Source: Candidatus Methanoperedens nitratireducens (GTDB lineage Archaea; Halobacteriota; Methanosarcinia; Methanosarcinales; Methanoperedenaceae). From it: a stretch of 64,000 nucleotides of DNA. The stretch's first letter is position 1. The number at the start of each line of letters is the position of its first letter. The stretch is taken from contig NZ_JMIY01000001.1 of assembly GCF_000685155.1 (NCBI RefSeq), positions 624,527-688,526 of the forward strand. Direction: 5' to 3'. Below the pieces are notes generated by a model that saw only the letters and a list, made by a program, of their open reading frames with translations, did not search any database and was not told where the DNA came from. The translations under genes were made by a program, and so were the position numbers. Shown here in pieces: positions 44,303-52,876 of this stretch.

Positions 44303-44359
44303 GCAGGACTTAAGATCCTGTCTCGCAGGAGTTCGTGGGTTCGAATCCCATCCCCCGCA
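44303..44359 (+). pseudogene. 3' half of host tRNA-Leu(UAA), right attachment site
   Basis: The core GCAGGACTTAAGAT (44303-44316) is followed by CCTGTC, a variable arm, the T-arm GTGGG-TTCGAAT-CCCAT and CCCCCGCA. These pair with the anticodon and acceptor strands of the 30362 fragment. Upstream of the core there is no tRNA sequence. The host gene is therefore cut in the anticodon loop and neither half is complete. Confidence 0.88.
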
Positions 44360-44596
44360 TCCTGATATTAATTCTGATGTTCATACGGTCGAGGAGCAAT
44401 ACTTCATATTGCTGCAATTATTATTTTAATTTGGTTGTTGGTGGTCTATTTGTTTTTAAGATTTGTTTACGGATTATTTTTATAAGTGAGTTAAGGTGAT
44501 AGGGTGGTTTAATTATAGGATAGCCGGGGTGAAATGGCAAGAGGCTATAAATTAAGAAAAATTTCAAGTAATTTTAATGAAAAAAAAGAAAAAAAA

Positions 44597-44863
44597 TTAT
44601 ACTTTTTCGTGAGCCGCTCTTATTTCTTCGGGAGTAAATATGCTGACTTCATGGATACACGCTTTATCTCTTAAAAATTCTGGTACTATTTTCAATGCCT
44701 CTTCTTTGCTATCTGCATCTATATATGCCCAGCCTGTATGTTCACCAGATTTGCACCCAAAAGCGAATTGTTTAAGTACATCTTCTCCTTTCTCAAGCAT
44801 TTTATCAAGCGCCTGCAAACACTCTTCAGGAGTGTGCGTTGATTCAACTACATATTTTGTCAT
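44597..44863 (-). CDS. Small conserved protein, ferredoxin-like-fold guess
   Basis: The 88-aa protein reads KYVVESTHTPEECLQALDKM, then AFGCKSGEHTGWAYIDADSK and a final EVSIFTPEEIRAAH. Alternating strand-helix pattern suggests an alpha-beta dimeric-barrel fold. It recalls a conserved family seen in methanogens with a GCxxGxHTGW motif. Function unknown. It is the first host gene right of the element. 44360-44596 is empty. Confidence 0.65.
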   Translation of the reverse strand: MTKYVVESTHTPEECLQALDKMLEKGEDVLKQFAFGCKSGEHTGWAYIDADSKEEALKIVPEFLRDKACIHEVSIFTPEEIRAAHEKV

Positions 44864-45143
44864 ATTCTTCTACCCACTCTTTACTTTATATACACTGATT
44901 TGTGTATATACTGATAGTTACAGCTTACCAACAGATATACTTTATTTTTATCACAGATGTTTTCAGCTGTGGGTTTGAAGTTCGGTTTTCGTCTGGTATT
45001 TTCTCATGTTAAGGTATAGAACGTACCATAGTCCTTTTATAGACCGGATATTAATGATAATTATGTTAAAGTCTAATGGGAGTTAAATCCTGATTTAGGA
45101 TATCAAAAGGCTTTAAACTAAAAGATAATTGGGAGTGGAGCAA

Positions 45144-45386
45144 ATGCCATACTATAACAGTTTAAAAGATTTACCTGAACGAGTCCGCAATAACCTACCA
45201 GAGCATGCACAGCACATATTCATGGAGGCGTTCAACAATGCATGGGAGCAGTACAAAGAGCCTGAGAAAAGAAGAGGCGGCCAGAAACAATCGAGCGAGG
45301 AAGTTGCGTTCAAAGTAGCATGGGCCGCGGTTGAAAAGGAGTATAAAAAAGATGAATCGGGAAAATGGGTTAAAATGCAGGGCTAA
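45144..45386 (+). CDS. chaB: ChaB family protein
   Basis: The 80-aa protein is a typical ChaB: PYYNSLKDLPERVRNNLPEH, HIFMEAFNNAWEQY and VAFKVAWAAVEKEYKKDESG. ChaB was named as a regulator of the cation antiporter ChaA in E. coli, but that transporter is not adjacent. The ATG at 45144 follows a GGGAGTGGAG Shine-Dalgarno and is preferred to an upstream start. Confidence 0.85.
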   Translation: MPYYNSLKDLPERVRNNLPEHAQHIFMEAFNNAWEQYKEPEKRRGGQKQSSEEVAFKVAWAAVEKEYKKDESGKWVKMQG

Positions 45387-45574
45387 ACGGCTAATCAGAT
45401 GACTGGCCAATCAGGAATGAATTATCACCTCTTCAATTGTTACCTATCTCGAACCACTCTTTGAAGCCACTCTACTTGATCTCAATAATAGCTCTAACTC
45501 ATAGTTAAATTATGGCTGCTATTTTTACTACAAACCCTTATCAGATTTTTTCAATTAATTTTTTTATGTCTGCT

Positions 45575-45760
45575 TTAACCTGTAATCAGGAGGTAAAGAC
45601 CGATAGCTAATGCAATAACCACGTAGGGTGCTAAAGTTGAGCCACCCAGGATACATGGTATAATTAGTAGTGTGGGTTGAGTGACTGTACAAAAATACAG
45701 TGCATATATAAATGGAATACACATTATGAACCCGATTATCCGAATGTATATTCTCTTCAT
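45575..45760 (-). CDS. Small two-span membrane protein
   Basis: The 61-aa hydrophobic protein from ATG 45760 (MKRIYIRIIGFIMCIPFIYA) has two membrane helices. GTGAGATC precedes the ATG. It follows aroD by 8 bp on the same strand and is probably cotranscribed. Function unknown. Confidence 0.5.
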   Translation of the reverse strand: MKRIYIRIIGFIMCIPFIYALYFCTVTQPTLLIIPCILGGSTLAPYVVIALAIGLYLLITG

Positions 45761-45768
45761 GATCTCAC

Positions 45769-46434
45769 TCAAGCTATTTTCTTCAATATCGACCGTATCT
45801 CATCCACCCTGAGCTGCCCGGGGGCTGTTGCGCTCTCAACATATCCGTAGGTCATGATAGAGCCGTAGATCGGCGCAATAACGCGCGAGTGCCTGCCTAT
45901 CTCACCCATGGCTATCGTACACACCGCATCTTTAGCATGCAGGGTAACATCGAACAACCGCAGCACATCCTCAAGCGAGTTCGGCGTTACGGCAAGCTTT
46001 GCGATATCAGCGCCTGAATCAAAGGATTCGTTTATGATCTCCACCATATCCTCAGAACCCGGAGTTCTTTTAAAATCATGCGTGGATATTATAACCATCT
46101 TCCCGGCACTTTTAGCTTCTTTAACAACAGCATCCCTGTTCTCTGCGCACAATTCTATATCTACCGCATCGGCAAGAGGTAACAGGGAGATCAATGCCAG
46201 GATGCGCTCGGCTTCGCCACCCGACCATGCGCCCCCCTCCTGCTTCATTCTGTTGGTAATAATAACGGGCAATCCTGTTTTCCCCAGATCCTGAAGTATC
46301 AGGCGCATATCCATATCAATCTCCAGAAGATCAAGCCTGATCTCAATAATATCTGCACCCAGCTTTTTTGCTTTAGTTGCAGAATCGACAGGATTCTTCC
46401 CTATAGACGCTACTATTGATCTATTGAGAGCCAT
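45769..46434 (-). CDS. aroD: 3-Dehydroquinate dehydratase, type I
   Basis: The enzyme converts 3-dehydroquinate to 3-dehydroshikimate in aromatic amino acid synthesis through a Schiff-base lysine. Visible are GADIIEIRLDLLE at the start, the catalytic-His segment ISTHDFKRTP, the Lys segment GADIAKLAVTP and MGEIGRHSRV. The 221-aa size is typical. The ATG at 46434 (MALNRSIVAS) is used; an ATG at 46458 would overlap the divergent rtcA region. No other aro genes are in the window. Confidence 0.93.
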   Translation of the reverse strand: MALNRSIVASIGKNPVDSATKAKKLGADIIEIRLDLLEIDMDMRLILQDLGKTGLPVIITNRMKQEGGAWSGGEAERILALISLLPLADAVDIELCAENRDAVVKEAKSAGKMVIISTHDFKRTPGSEDMVEIINESFDSGADIAKLAVTPNSLEDVLRLFDVTLHAKDAVCTIAMGEIGRHSRVIAPIYGSIMTYGYVESATAPGQLRVDEIRSILKKIA

Positions 46435-46504
46435 ACCTGCTATACATACCGGTACCATAGTCGATAAATATCGCTACTTAACAATAAGGCTTATGAGCGG
46501 ACAG

Positions 46505-47533
46505 ATGGATAATGGGTTTATGAAGCTGGATGGGTCTTATGGTGAAGGCGGGGGCCAGATCTTAAGAACAGCAGTAGCGCTTTCTGCGGTTACTGGAAAA
46601 CCGGTTGAAATATATAATATCAGGAAAAAGCGGCCAAAACCAGGACTTGCGGCGCAGCATGTAAAAGCCGTGGAGAGCGTTGCATCCATCTGTGAAGCAG
46701 AGATGGAGGGCTGCTCACTTCATTCCACCCGGTTGAGTTTTAAGCCCGGAAAAATAAAAGGAGGCGCATATGAATTTGATATCGGCACTGCCGGCAGTAT
46801 ATCCCTTCTTCTCCAGTGTCTTATGCCTGCTGCCATGCTTGCGCCACAGCCTGTAAGAGTAAGTATTACCGGCGGAACAGACGTGTCCTGGTCACCGTCC
46901 ATTGATTACATGAGATTCGTCACACTGGGTGCACTTTCTCGTATGGGATATGATTGCGGGATTAATGTTATACGCAGGGGCTATTATCCGCGCGGAGGAG
47001 GGAATGTTGAGGCTATTATCAATCCCTCGGTATTAAGAGACAGGAGTTTTGATATGAATCAATGCGCTATCATTGAGGGGATCTCCCATTCATCTGGTCT
47101 GCCGCCTCATGTGACTGAGCGGCAGGCTTCATCGGCTGAGAAAATACTGCGCGAGGCAGGATATCCTGCGAAGATATCACTTGAGGTAAATGAACAACCA
47201 TCAACCGGAAGCGGCCTGACATTATGGTGCGGTACAGCCGGAGGGACTGCTCTTGGCAGACCTGGCTTAAGAGCTGAAAAAGTAGGCAGCAGTGCGGCAG
47301 AATCAATACTTGCTGAACTTAAATCCGGCGCAGGGGTAGATATCTATCTTGCAGATCAGTTAATCCCTTATATAGCACTGGCTGGAGGCGGCTCTTTTAC
47401 AACAAGAACCATTACCCTTCACACAAAGACCAGTATATGGGTAACAGAACAGTTCCTTGATGTGAAATTCAACATAGAAGAGCTAAAATCAGGGTTATTC
47501 AGGGTATCTGTTTTATCAAACCTATCGACTTAA
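46505..47533 (+). CDS. rtcA: RNA 3'-terminal phosphate cyclase
   Basis: RtcA uses ATP to convert RNA 3'-phosphates to 2',3'-cyclic phosphates, the substrate type RtcB ligates. The 342-aa protein shows LDGSYGEGGGQILRTAVALS, KPGLAAQHVKAVES, the TAGSISLLLQCLMP segment, GYYPRGGGNVE and the late ADQLIPYIALAGGGSF. The start is taken at ATG 46505; 46493 and 46520 are alternatives. Its partner gene rtcB is 38 kb away. Confidence 0.93.
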   Translation: MDNGFMKLDGSYGEGGGQILRTAVALSAVTGKPVEIYNIRKKRPKPGLAAQHVKAVESVASICEAEMEGCSLHSTRLSFKPGKIKGGAYEFDIGTAGSISLLLQCLMPAAMLAPQPVRVSITGGTDVSWSPSIDYMRFVTLGALSRMGYDCGINVIRRGYYPRGGGNVEAIINPSVLRDRSFDMNQCAIIEGISHSSGLPPHVTERQASSAEKILREAGYPAKISLEVNEQPSTGSGLTLWCGTAGGTALGRPGLRAEKVGSSAAESILAELKSGAGVDIYLADQLIPYIALAGGGSFTTRTITLHTKTSIWVTEQFLDVKFNIEELKSGLFRVSVLSNLST

Positions 47534-47591
47534 AAACAGCGTTAAAACTTGTAAAATAATAGAATATAAAAAAGAAGAGGAATGCTGGTTC

Positions 47592-47906
47592 TCAGCCGAA
47601 TAACGCTCCGAGTCCTTCCATTCCGCTCTCTTCAGCTTTTTCTTTCCCCTCTTCTTCCTTCTTCTCCTCCTTCGGTGCCTCTTCTACCTTGGCAGGAGCC
47701 GCAGGTGCTGCAGTCGGAGCTGGAGCTGCAAATGCAGCCTTTGAGATTGCCTCTTCGATATTGACACCTTCAAGAGCTGAAACAAGGGCTTTTGCTCTTA
47801 CCACATCAACTTCCAGACCTGCTGCCTTAATCACATCAGCAATTCCTTCTTCTGTAACTTTCTTTCCTGCGCTGTGTAATAGCAGCGCTGCATATACGTA
47901 TTCCAT
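47592..47906 (-). CDS. rpl12: Ribosomal protein L12 (P1 stalk)
   Basis: This 104-aa acidic stalk protein recruits translation GTPases. The N-terminal dimerisation domain is [20 protein letters not shown]. An Ala/Pro hinge and the C-terminal GALFG tail follow, normal for archaeal P1. The ATG at 47906 follows AAGGTGATC. It is last in the rpl1-rpl10-rpl12 operon. Confidence 0.96.
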   Translation of the reverse strand: MEYVYAALLLHSAGKKVTEEGIADVIKAAGLEVDVVRAKALVSALEGVNIEEAISKAAFAAPAPTAAPAAPAKVEEAPKEEKKEEEGKEKAEESGMEGLGALFG

Positions 47907-47927
47907 TTTGATCACCTTTTATTAAAC

Positions 47928-48959
47928 TTAATCAAACAGCGAACCAAGGCCCGCTGCAATAGCTGTTTCATCTTCTTCTTTCTTCTTATGTTCTTCCGTC
48001 TTCTCTTCTTTTGCCGCCACAACTTCAGGTTCCTTTTCTTCTTTTGGTGAAGTCAGGAGCGTCTCCCTTAACTTATTACTAATAGCATTTGCATCTTTCT
48101 GTGATGCAACCTGGGCAAGGGATAGCATCTGAGTATTCGCTTTTGCAAGTAATTCTCCTATAAAGTCGGGCATTATTATCTCAGCATTTATAGCGAGATT
48201 TCTTGATTCCGACGCTGCTTTTGCAAGCAGGGTGCCGATCGTGGCTTTTGACGGATATGCCGCATTGATAGATAAATTAAATGCCCTCTGAACCGCCTGG
48301 GTTATATCGCCAATGTATTTAGTTTCATCAATCGCCAGTATCTCAGATTCATATATTATGCCTTTTTCATAGACTGCCCGAAGATCAAGACCCAGTTCTA
48401 CTGGTTGAATCTCAAGGCGGGCAAGGATTGATGCGAGTTTAGCATTGACCACGTCACCTTTTTTAGCTACGGTCCTTGTTTCCCTGATTACGACTTTTCC
48501 GCCTTCTATGCCTGCCGGGATCCCTGAACTTTGCAGTTCTCCTACTATTGGCCCAGGTGGAAAAGAGGTAGGACCTTTCTGGACAACAATATCCCTTGGT
48601 GCTATTCCCCCGGCTTTTATAGGTGCGGATGCTCTGCCCTTCTCTAAAATCCTGTATAATTTAAAGGGATCCTCGTTACTGAATAATAAAGCGGTCTGGT
48701 CTTCTACATACTTATTCATCTGTTTGACATCATCAGATGATGTTTCCAGTGCACGGTAGATAAGGTTATTCCTGCATACCTTAACATCTGCCATACCGCG
48801 CAGATTTTTGCGCATTAATTGAAGCTGGCTTGATGGGATTCCATGAACTCCAACAATGCCTACTGCAGAATGGGCTGATATCAATTTCTTTATATCCTCG
48901 ATCTCATCCTTTTTCCATTGAGGGATGTGAGTACTGTGATGTTTAGTCTCTGCTGCCAT
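47928..48959 (-). CDS. rpl10: Ribosomal protein L10 (P0 stalk base)
   Basis: P0 binds 23S rRNA and several L12 dimers. The 343-aa protein has WKKDEIEDIKKLISAHSAVG, GVHGIPSSQLQLMRKNLRGM, the archaeal insertion and helical spine, and an acidic end with GLGSLFD. It abuts rpl1 with no gap and precedes rpl12. Confidence 0.96.
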   Translation of the reverse strand: MAAETKHHSTHIPQWKKDEIEDIKKLISAHSAVGIVGVHGIPSSQLQLMRKNLRGMADVKVCRNNLIYRALETSSDDVKQMNKYVEDQTALLFSNEDPFKLYRILEKGRASAPIKAGGIAPRDIVVQKGPTSFPPGPIVGELQSSGIPAGIEGGKVVIRETRTVAKKGDVVNAKLASILARLEIQPVELGLDLRAVYEKGIIYESEILAIDETKYIGDITQAVQRAFNLSINAAYPSKATIGTLLAKAASESRNLAINAEIIMPDFIGELLAKANTQMLSLAQVASQKDANAISNKLRETLLTSPKEEKEPEVVAAKEEKTEEHKKKEEDETAIAAGLGSLFD

Positions 48960-49601
48960 TTAGATCACCTTTACCGATGGCCCCATAGTAGTCTTGACAT
49001 ACACTGATCTTACGTTGTATAGACCACGTTCGTACCTGTGTTCGATACGATTTACTATCGCCTCGATATTCTCTGATATTTTCACAGGGTCCATATCCTT
49101 TCTTCCAACCGGGATATGGAATGTCATCTTATCCTTGGATCTCACTTTTATGGCATTCCTGGATCTATTGATTAGCTGAACAACATCCTTATCCGGTGTC
49201 AGGGGTATGGGCATTTTTCCCCTCGGTCCGAGTACCTGACCAAGGGTTTTACCGATTGCAGGCATGAGTGCAGCTTCAGCTATAAAGAAGTTGACTTCAT
49301 CAGCAAGCGATTTTGCTCTTGATTTATCTTCCCCAAGGACACTGATCTCATCCGGGTCGAAGACATAATCAGCTCCTGCGCCTTTTGCCCTCTGGGCAGT
49401 TTCACCTTTAGCGAATACCGCAATCTTTATCGTCTTTCCAGGACCGTTCGGCAGGATAATCTCTTCATCCATCCTGTTCTGCGGCTGGTTCATATCAAGA
49501 TTCTTAAGGTTTATCGCTAGATCAATACTCTCTGAGAATTTACGCTGTGGCGATTTTTCCAAAGCTTGTTTTACAGCATCTAGTATTTTGTCGTGTTCCA
49601 C
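48960..49601 (-). CDS. rpl1: Ribosomal protein L1
   Basis: L1 binds the mobile L1 stalk of 23S rRNA and in methanogens also represses its own mRNA. The 213-aa protein shows the family sequences SIDLAINLKNLDMNQPQNRM, MPAIGKTLGQVLGPRGKMP and KTTMGPSVKV. In most archaea rpl11 precedes it. Here there is no rpl11 in the 450 bp upstream, only a small zinc-finger gene, so rpl11 must lie elsewhere. Confidence 0.96.
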   Translation of the reverse strand: MEHDKILDAVKQALEKSPQRKFSESIDLAINLKNLDMNQPQNRMDEEIILPNGPGKTIKIAVFAKGETAQRAKGAGADYVFDPDEISVLGEDKSRAKSLADEVNFFIAEAALMPAIGKTLGQVLGPRGKMPIPLTPDKDVVQLINRSRNAIKVRSKDKMTFHIPVGRKDMDPVKISENIEAIVNRIEHRYERGLYNVRSVYVKTTMGPSVKVI

Positions 49602-49772
49602 TAAGATTCCTCCCGTAGTATTCGATTAAATATCTCCTACGGCTAACAGAATTGTCCTCTTTTATACTATCTACTACTTTAAACTATCGGTTATCGTCAT
49701 GTTTACAGTAGTCTTGGTAACTACCAGAGCAGACAGAATATATTAAATCACGATATTAAATATAATTATAAA

Positions 49773-49925
49773 CTATTTTCTACTTTTATATATATCTTGA
49801 GCAGAGTAGTGCATCTCGCTCATATGATTGAATATAGAGTTCATTGACACAAACTCCTGCTTGCAGAAAGTGCAGACAAAGGTTTGTGGACAGCCAGATC
49901 CATTAGTTTTTCTATCCTTATCCAT
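49773..49925 (-). CDS. 50-aa C2H2 zinc-finger protein
   Basis: The peptide contains FVCTFCKQEFVSMNSIFNHM and then SEMHY. This is a classical C-x2-C-x12-H-x4-H finger with the hydrophobic residues of the fold. AGTGA precedes the ATG. Small single C2H2 proteins are known in archaea and may bind DNA or RNA. It lies about 170 bp upstream of rpl1 on the same strand, possibly on the leader of that operon. Confidence 0.7.
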   Translation of the reverse strand: MDKDRKTNGSGCPQTFVCTFCKQEFVSMNSIFNHMSEMHYSAQDIYKSRK

Positions 49926-50051
49926 TATTATTCACTTCGCATTAATTTATCATGGTGATAATGATTGGTAGTTTAGCTTTTGGGTTATATAAAGTTGCCG
50001 ACTGAACTGGAAAAAATTTAGAGTACTACTATATTAGAGCTCCTGGTAATA

Positions 50052-50609
50052 CTATAGCTCTACCTGATCTATCCAGTTAATCTCTCCAGGTAGAAACCCG
50101 GCCGGTATTTTTCTATCTCTCAAGGACTCTATTATAAAAATAATTGCTTCTACAATGGCCCGGGGTATCATATCAGTAGTATTAATCTCATAGACACTGC
50201 TGCTTTTTTGCACAGACTCTACAAGTATTACGTCCAGTGCCTCAGCATTTACATTTTCCTTTACCTTTTCAGAGGAATAGCCCTTTTTAATAAGACGCTC
50301 TCTTAGAGTTGCAGGTGATGCCCTGAGCACGATAATAGCATCAGCAGGCAGAAGATGCGAGAGATGGCCTTCCATGAGGATGTCCTTACCTTCTGGTGTT
50401 TTATCGATTATCTGCTTCACCCGCTCTTCCAGCTTTTCAAGATCAGCAGTATAGCAATCCCGCATCTCATCCTTTCCTGTGTAGAGCTTCTCACCAATAA
50501 TGAGTTTATTCAGGTCGATAACATGATATTGCTCGCTGTATTGGGATTGTATTAACCCGCAGACAGTGGTTTTTCCAGTACCTGGTGTGCCTGTAAGAGA
50601 TATTATCAT
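50052..50609 (-). CDS. Adenylate kinase-like ATPase (Fap7/hCINAP type)
   Basis: The 185-aa protein has Walker A LTGTPGTGKTTVCG, YHVIDLNKLI, the lid/NMP region DILMEGHLSHLLPADAIIVL and LRERLIKKGYSSEKVKENV. This is the archaeal putative adenylate kinase family, homologous to Fap7, which acts in small-subunit ribosome maturation. Its stop/start overlaps hisC by 4 bp, so it is in an operon with histidine and arginine synthesis genes. Confidence 0.9.
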   Translation of the reverse strand: MIISLTGTPGTGKTTVCGLIQSQYSEQYHVIDLNKLIIGEKLYTGKDEMRDCYTADLEKLEERVKQIIDKTPEGKDILMEGHLSHLLPADAIIVLRASPATLRERLIKKGYSSEKVKENVNAEALDVILVESVQKSSSVYEINTTDMIPRAIVEAIIFIIESLRDRKIPAGFLPGEINWIDQVEL

Positions 50610-51700
50610 AAACCGATACCCTGCAGAGTATCTATGACCTTCTGGTTCTGCTCTTGAGTGCCCACGCTTATCCGTATCAGAGATCTTCCTGCGCCCCTGA
50701 ACGATGTGCAGTCACGCACTATTATGCCCCTTTTTAAGAGCGATTCTGAGATCCCGGTTGCTGTATGGGGTGACACATCTATCAGGATAAAATTCGCCTC
50801 AGAGGGATATACTTTACAGTATGGTTCAAGCCCTCTTGTAAGCTGTATGCGTCCTTTTCTTACGGTCTCGATGCTCATCTTCAGGTGCTCTTTGTCGTTC
50901 AGCGCTGCAATACCGGCTTCAAGCGATAGTACATCAACAGAGAACGGAGTCATGACTTTCATGTATTCCCTGGAGAGCCATTCGGGTACGAGTGCATAAC
51001 CCAGGCGCATCCCTGCAAGACCGAATACCTTAGAGAACGTGCGCCCGATTACTATATTCTCATATTCTCTCACCAGTCCTGCAAGATTTGTTTGTGCGAA
51101 GTCCACATAAGCTTCATCAATGAACACAATTGCATTAACCGATTCAAGGATCTGCCGCACCTCCTCTTCACTTGTAACATTTCCTGACGGATTATTAGGC
51201 GAACAGAGGAAGATCATCCTTGTATTGTTATTTACTTTATCGAGGATATCCTGATATCTGATCTTAAAATTCGCATCTCTCTCTACAAATACTGGCTTCC
51301 CGCCATTTGCAAGTGTTGCGATATCATAATAAGAGAAAGTAGGCAGCGGGATTATTGTTTCTGCTCCCTGCGACATGAAGAGCCTCATCACTGTATCAAG
51401 TATTCCATCCATGCCGTTTCCTGATACTACGATATTATCAACCTTGTAGCCTGTGCTGCCTGATATTGCACTTCTTAACTCAAGTGCATCTGAAGGTGGA
51501 TATATGTGAATTCTCTCTGCTTTTTCTCTGATAGCAGCCACGGCGCGGGGTGAAGGTCCGAGCGGGTTCTCATTCGATCCCAGTTTGATTATCCCGGCAG
51601 GATCGAGTCCATATTTTCTGGCTATCTCCTCGATGGATTTCCCGGGCACATACTCCTCAATATCTCTTACAGCAGGTCGAAGCAGTGTATCAAATCCCAT
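50606..51700 (-). CDS. hisC: Histidinol-phosphate aminotransferase
   Basis: This PLP enzyme converts imidazole acetol-phosphate and glutamate to histidinol phosphate. The 364-aa protein from ATG 51700 shows KLGSNENPLGPSPRAVAAI, VSGNGMDGILDTVMRLF, FLCSPNNPSGNVTS, FIDEAYVDFA and the PLP-lysine segment GRTFSKVFGLAGMRLGYA. The 43 upstream in-frame codons are antisense-like overlap with argD and are excluded. The start lies inside the last codons of argD. Confidence 0.96.
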   Translation of the reverse strand: MGFDTLLRPAVRDIEEYVPGKSIEEIARKYGLDPAGIIKLGSNENPLGPSPRAVAAIREKAERIHIYPPSDALELRSAISGSTGYKVDNIVVSGNGMDGILDTVMRLFMSQGAETIIPLPTFSYYDIATLANGGKPVFVERDANFKIRYQDILDKVNNNTRMIFLCSPNNPSGNVTSEEEVRQILESVNAIVFIDEAYVDFAQTNLAGLVREYENIVIGRTFSKVFGLAGMRLGYALVPEWLSREYMKVMTPFSVDVLSLEAGIAALNDKEHLKMSIETVRKGRIQLTRGLEPYCKVYPSEANFILIDVSPHTATGISESLLKRGIIVRDCTSFRGAGRSLIRISVGTQEQNQKVIDTLQGIGL

Positions 51701-52847
51701 TAAGTACTTCCACCACCCTGTCCAGTTGCTCTTTCGTGATAGTAAGAGGCGGGATAAAGCGAAGCACTGATTCTGATGTACAGTTGAGCAGCACGCCTCT
51801 GTCTCTTGCCTTATTAACGATATCATCACATTTAATTGAGAGTTCCATACCTACAATCAATCCTTTACCCCGGATCTCTCTGATATAGCTCTTATCCAGG
51901 GCATTGAGCTTATTAATGAGGTATTCACCCAGTTCTCTTGATCTCTCAACAAGTCCTTCGTTCTTAATTACTTCTATATTCGCAAGTGCTGCAGCACAGG
52001 AAAGCGCATTTCCACCAAAGGTCGAGGCATGATCGCCGCGCTCGAATTTTACAGCTATATCCTCACAAGCAAGCATTGCGCCCATCGGGAACCCTCCTCC
52101 CATGGCTTTAGCCACTGTCATTATATCACCCCTGATACCGAAGTGCTCTTTAGCGAACCATTTTCCTGTCCTTCCAAAGCCAGTCTGTACCTCATCCAGT
52201 ATCAATAGTGTATCTGTCTCATCGCAGATCTCCCGCACTTCTTTGAGATAATCATCAGAAGGTACTATCACCCCGCCTTCACCCTGTATCGGCTCAAGGA
52301 TAACGCCTGCTGTTTCTTTAGTTATAGCCGCCCGGATGGCATCAGTATCATTATACGGGACGAATACAGCGGGTGAGAGCGGCTCAAAAGGTTTGCGGTA
52401 TTTCTCTTTATGCGTAACACTGAGTGCACCCCGTGTCCTTCCGTGAAAAGCATGTTCTGCCGCGATGAACTCTTTTTTACCCGAGGCTTTGCGTGCAAGT
52501 TTTAATGCTCCCTCAACTGCTTCTGCTCCTGAGTTACAAAAAAACACCCTGTCCATCCCTGTCAGATTGACAAGCTCCTCAGCAAGAACTGCCTGTTCTT
52601 CAGTGTAATAGAGGTTGGATACATGTATTAACTGCCCGGCCTGGTGTTTTATAGCACCAACAACTGCAGGATGACAGTGGCCTACATTATTCACAGCAAT
52701 CCCGGCCACACAGTCTATGTAATCTTTTCCACTGATATCTGTCACAACAGCTCCCCTTGCTCTTTTTATTGCCAGAGGCTGGCGTGTGTAGGTCTGGAAT
52801 ACATACCTCTCGAATTTCCTGACTATCTCATCATAACTTGGGTCCAT
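51690..52847 (-). CDS. argD: Acetylornithine aminotransferase
   Basis: This PLP enzyme of arginine (and possibly lysine) synthesis transfers the amino group to N-acetylglutamate semialdehyde. The 385-aa protein shows FCNSGAEAVEGALKLARK, AFHGRTRGALSVT, ILDEVQTGFGRTGKWFAKEH, VAKAMGGGFPMGAMLA with the PLP lysine, and HASTFGGNALSCAAALA. It overlaps hisC by 11 bp. Confidence 0.95.
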   Translation of the reverse strand: MDPSYDEIVRKFERYVFQTYTRQPLAIKRARGAVVTDISGKDYIDCVAGIAVNNVGHCHPAVVGAIKHQAGQLIHVSNLYYTEEQAVLAEELVNLTGMDRVFFCNSGAEAVEGALKLARKASGKKEFIAAEHAFHGRTRGALSVTHKEKYRKPFEPLSPAVFVPYNDTDAIRAAITKETAGVILEPIQGEGGVIVPSDDYLKEVREICDETDTLLILDEVQTGFGRTGKWFAKEHFGIRGDIMTVAKAMGGGFPMGAMLACEDIAVKFERGDHASTFGGNALSCAAALANIEVIKNEGLVERSRELGEYLINKLNALDKSYIREIRGKGLIVGMELSIKCDDIVNKARDRGVLLNCTSESVLRFIPPLTITKEQLDRVVEVLNGI

Positions 52848-52876
52848 ATCAATCCTCGATGTTATCTTGCTCCAGA

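Noticed and set aside
30362..44359. Genuine trans-spliced split tRNA
   Set aside because: Kept only as an alternative. The halves share a 14-bp direct repeat and flank an integrase element, which integration explains fully, and no complementary sequences for half-joining were seen.
47592..49601. Anomaly in the stalk operon order
   Set aside because: rpl1-rpl10-rpl12 is the normal order; only the missing rpl11 is notable and is reported separately.
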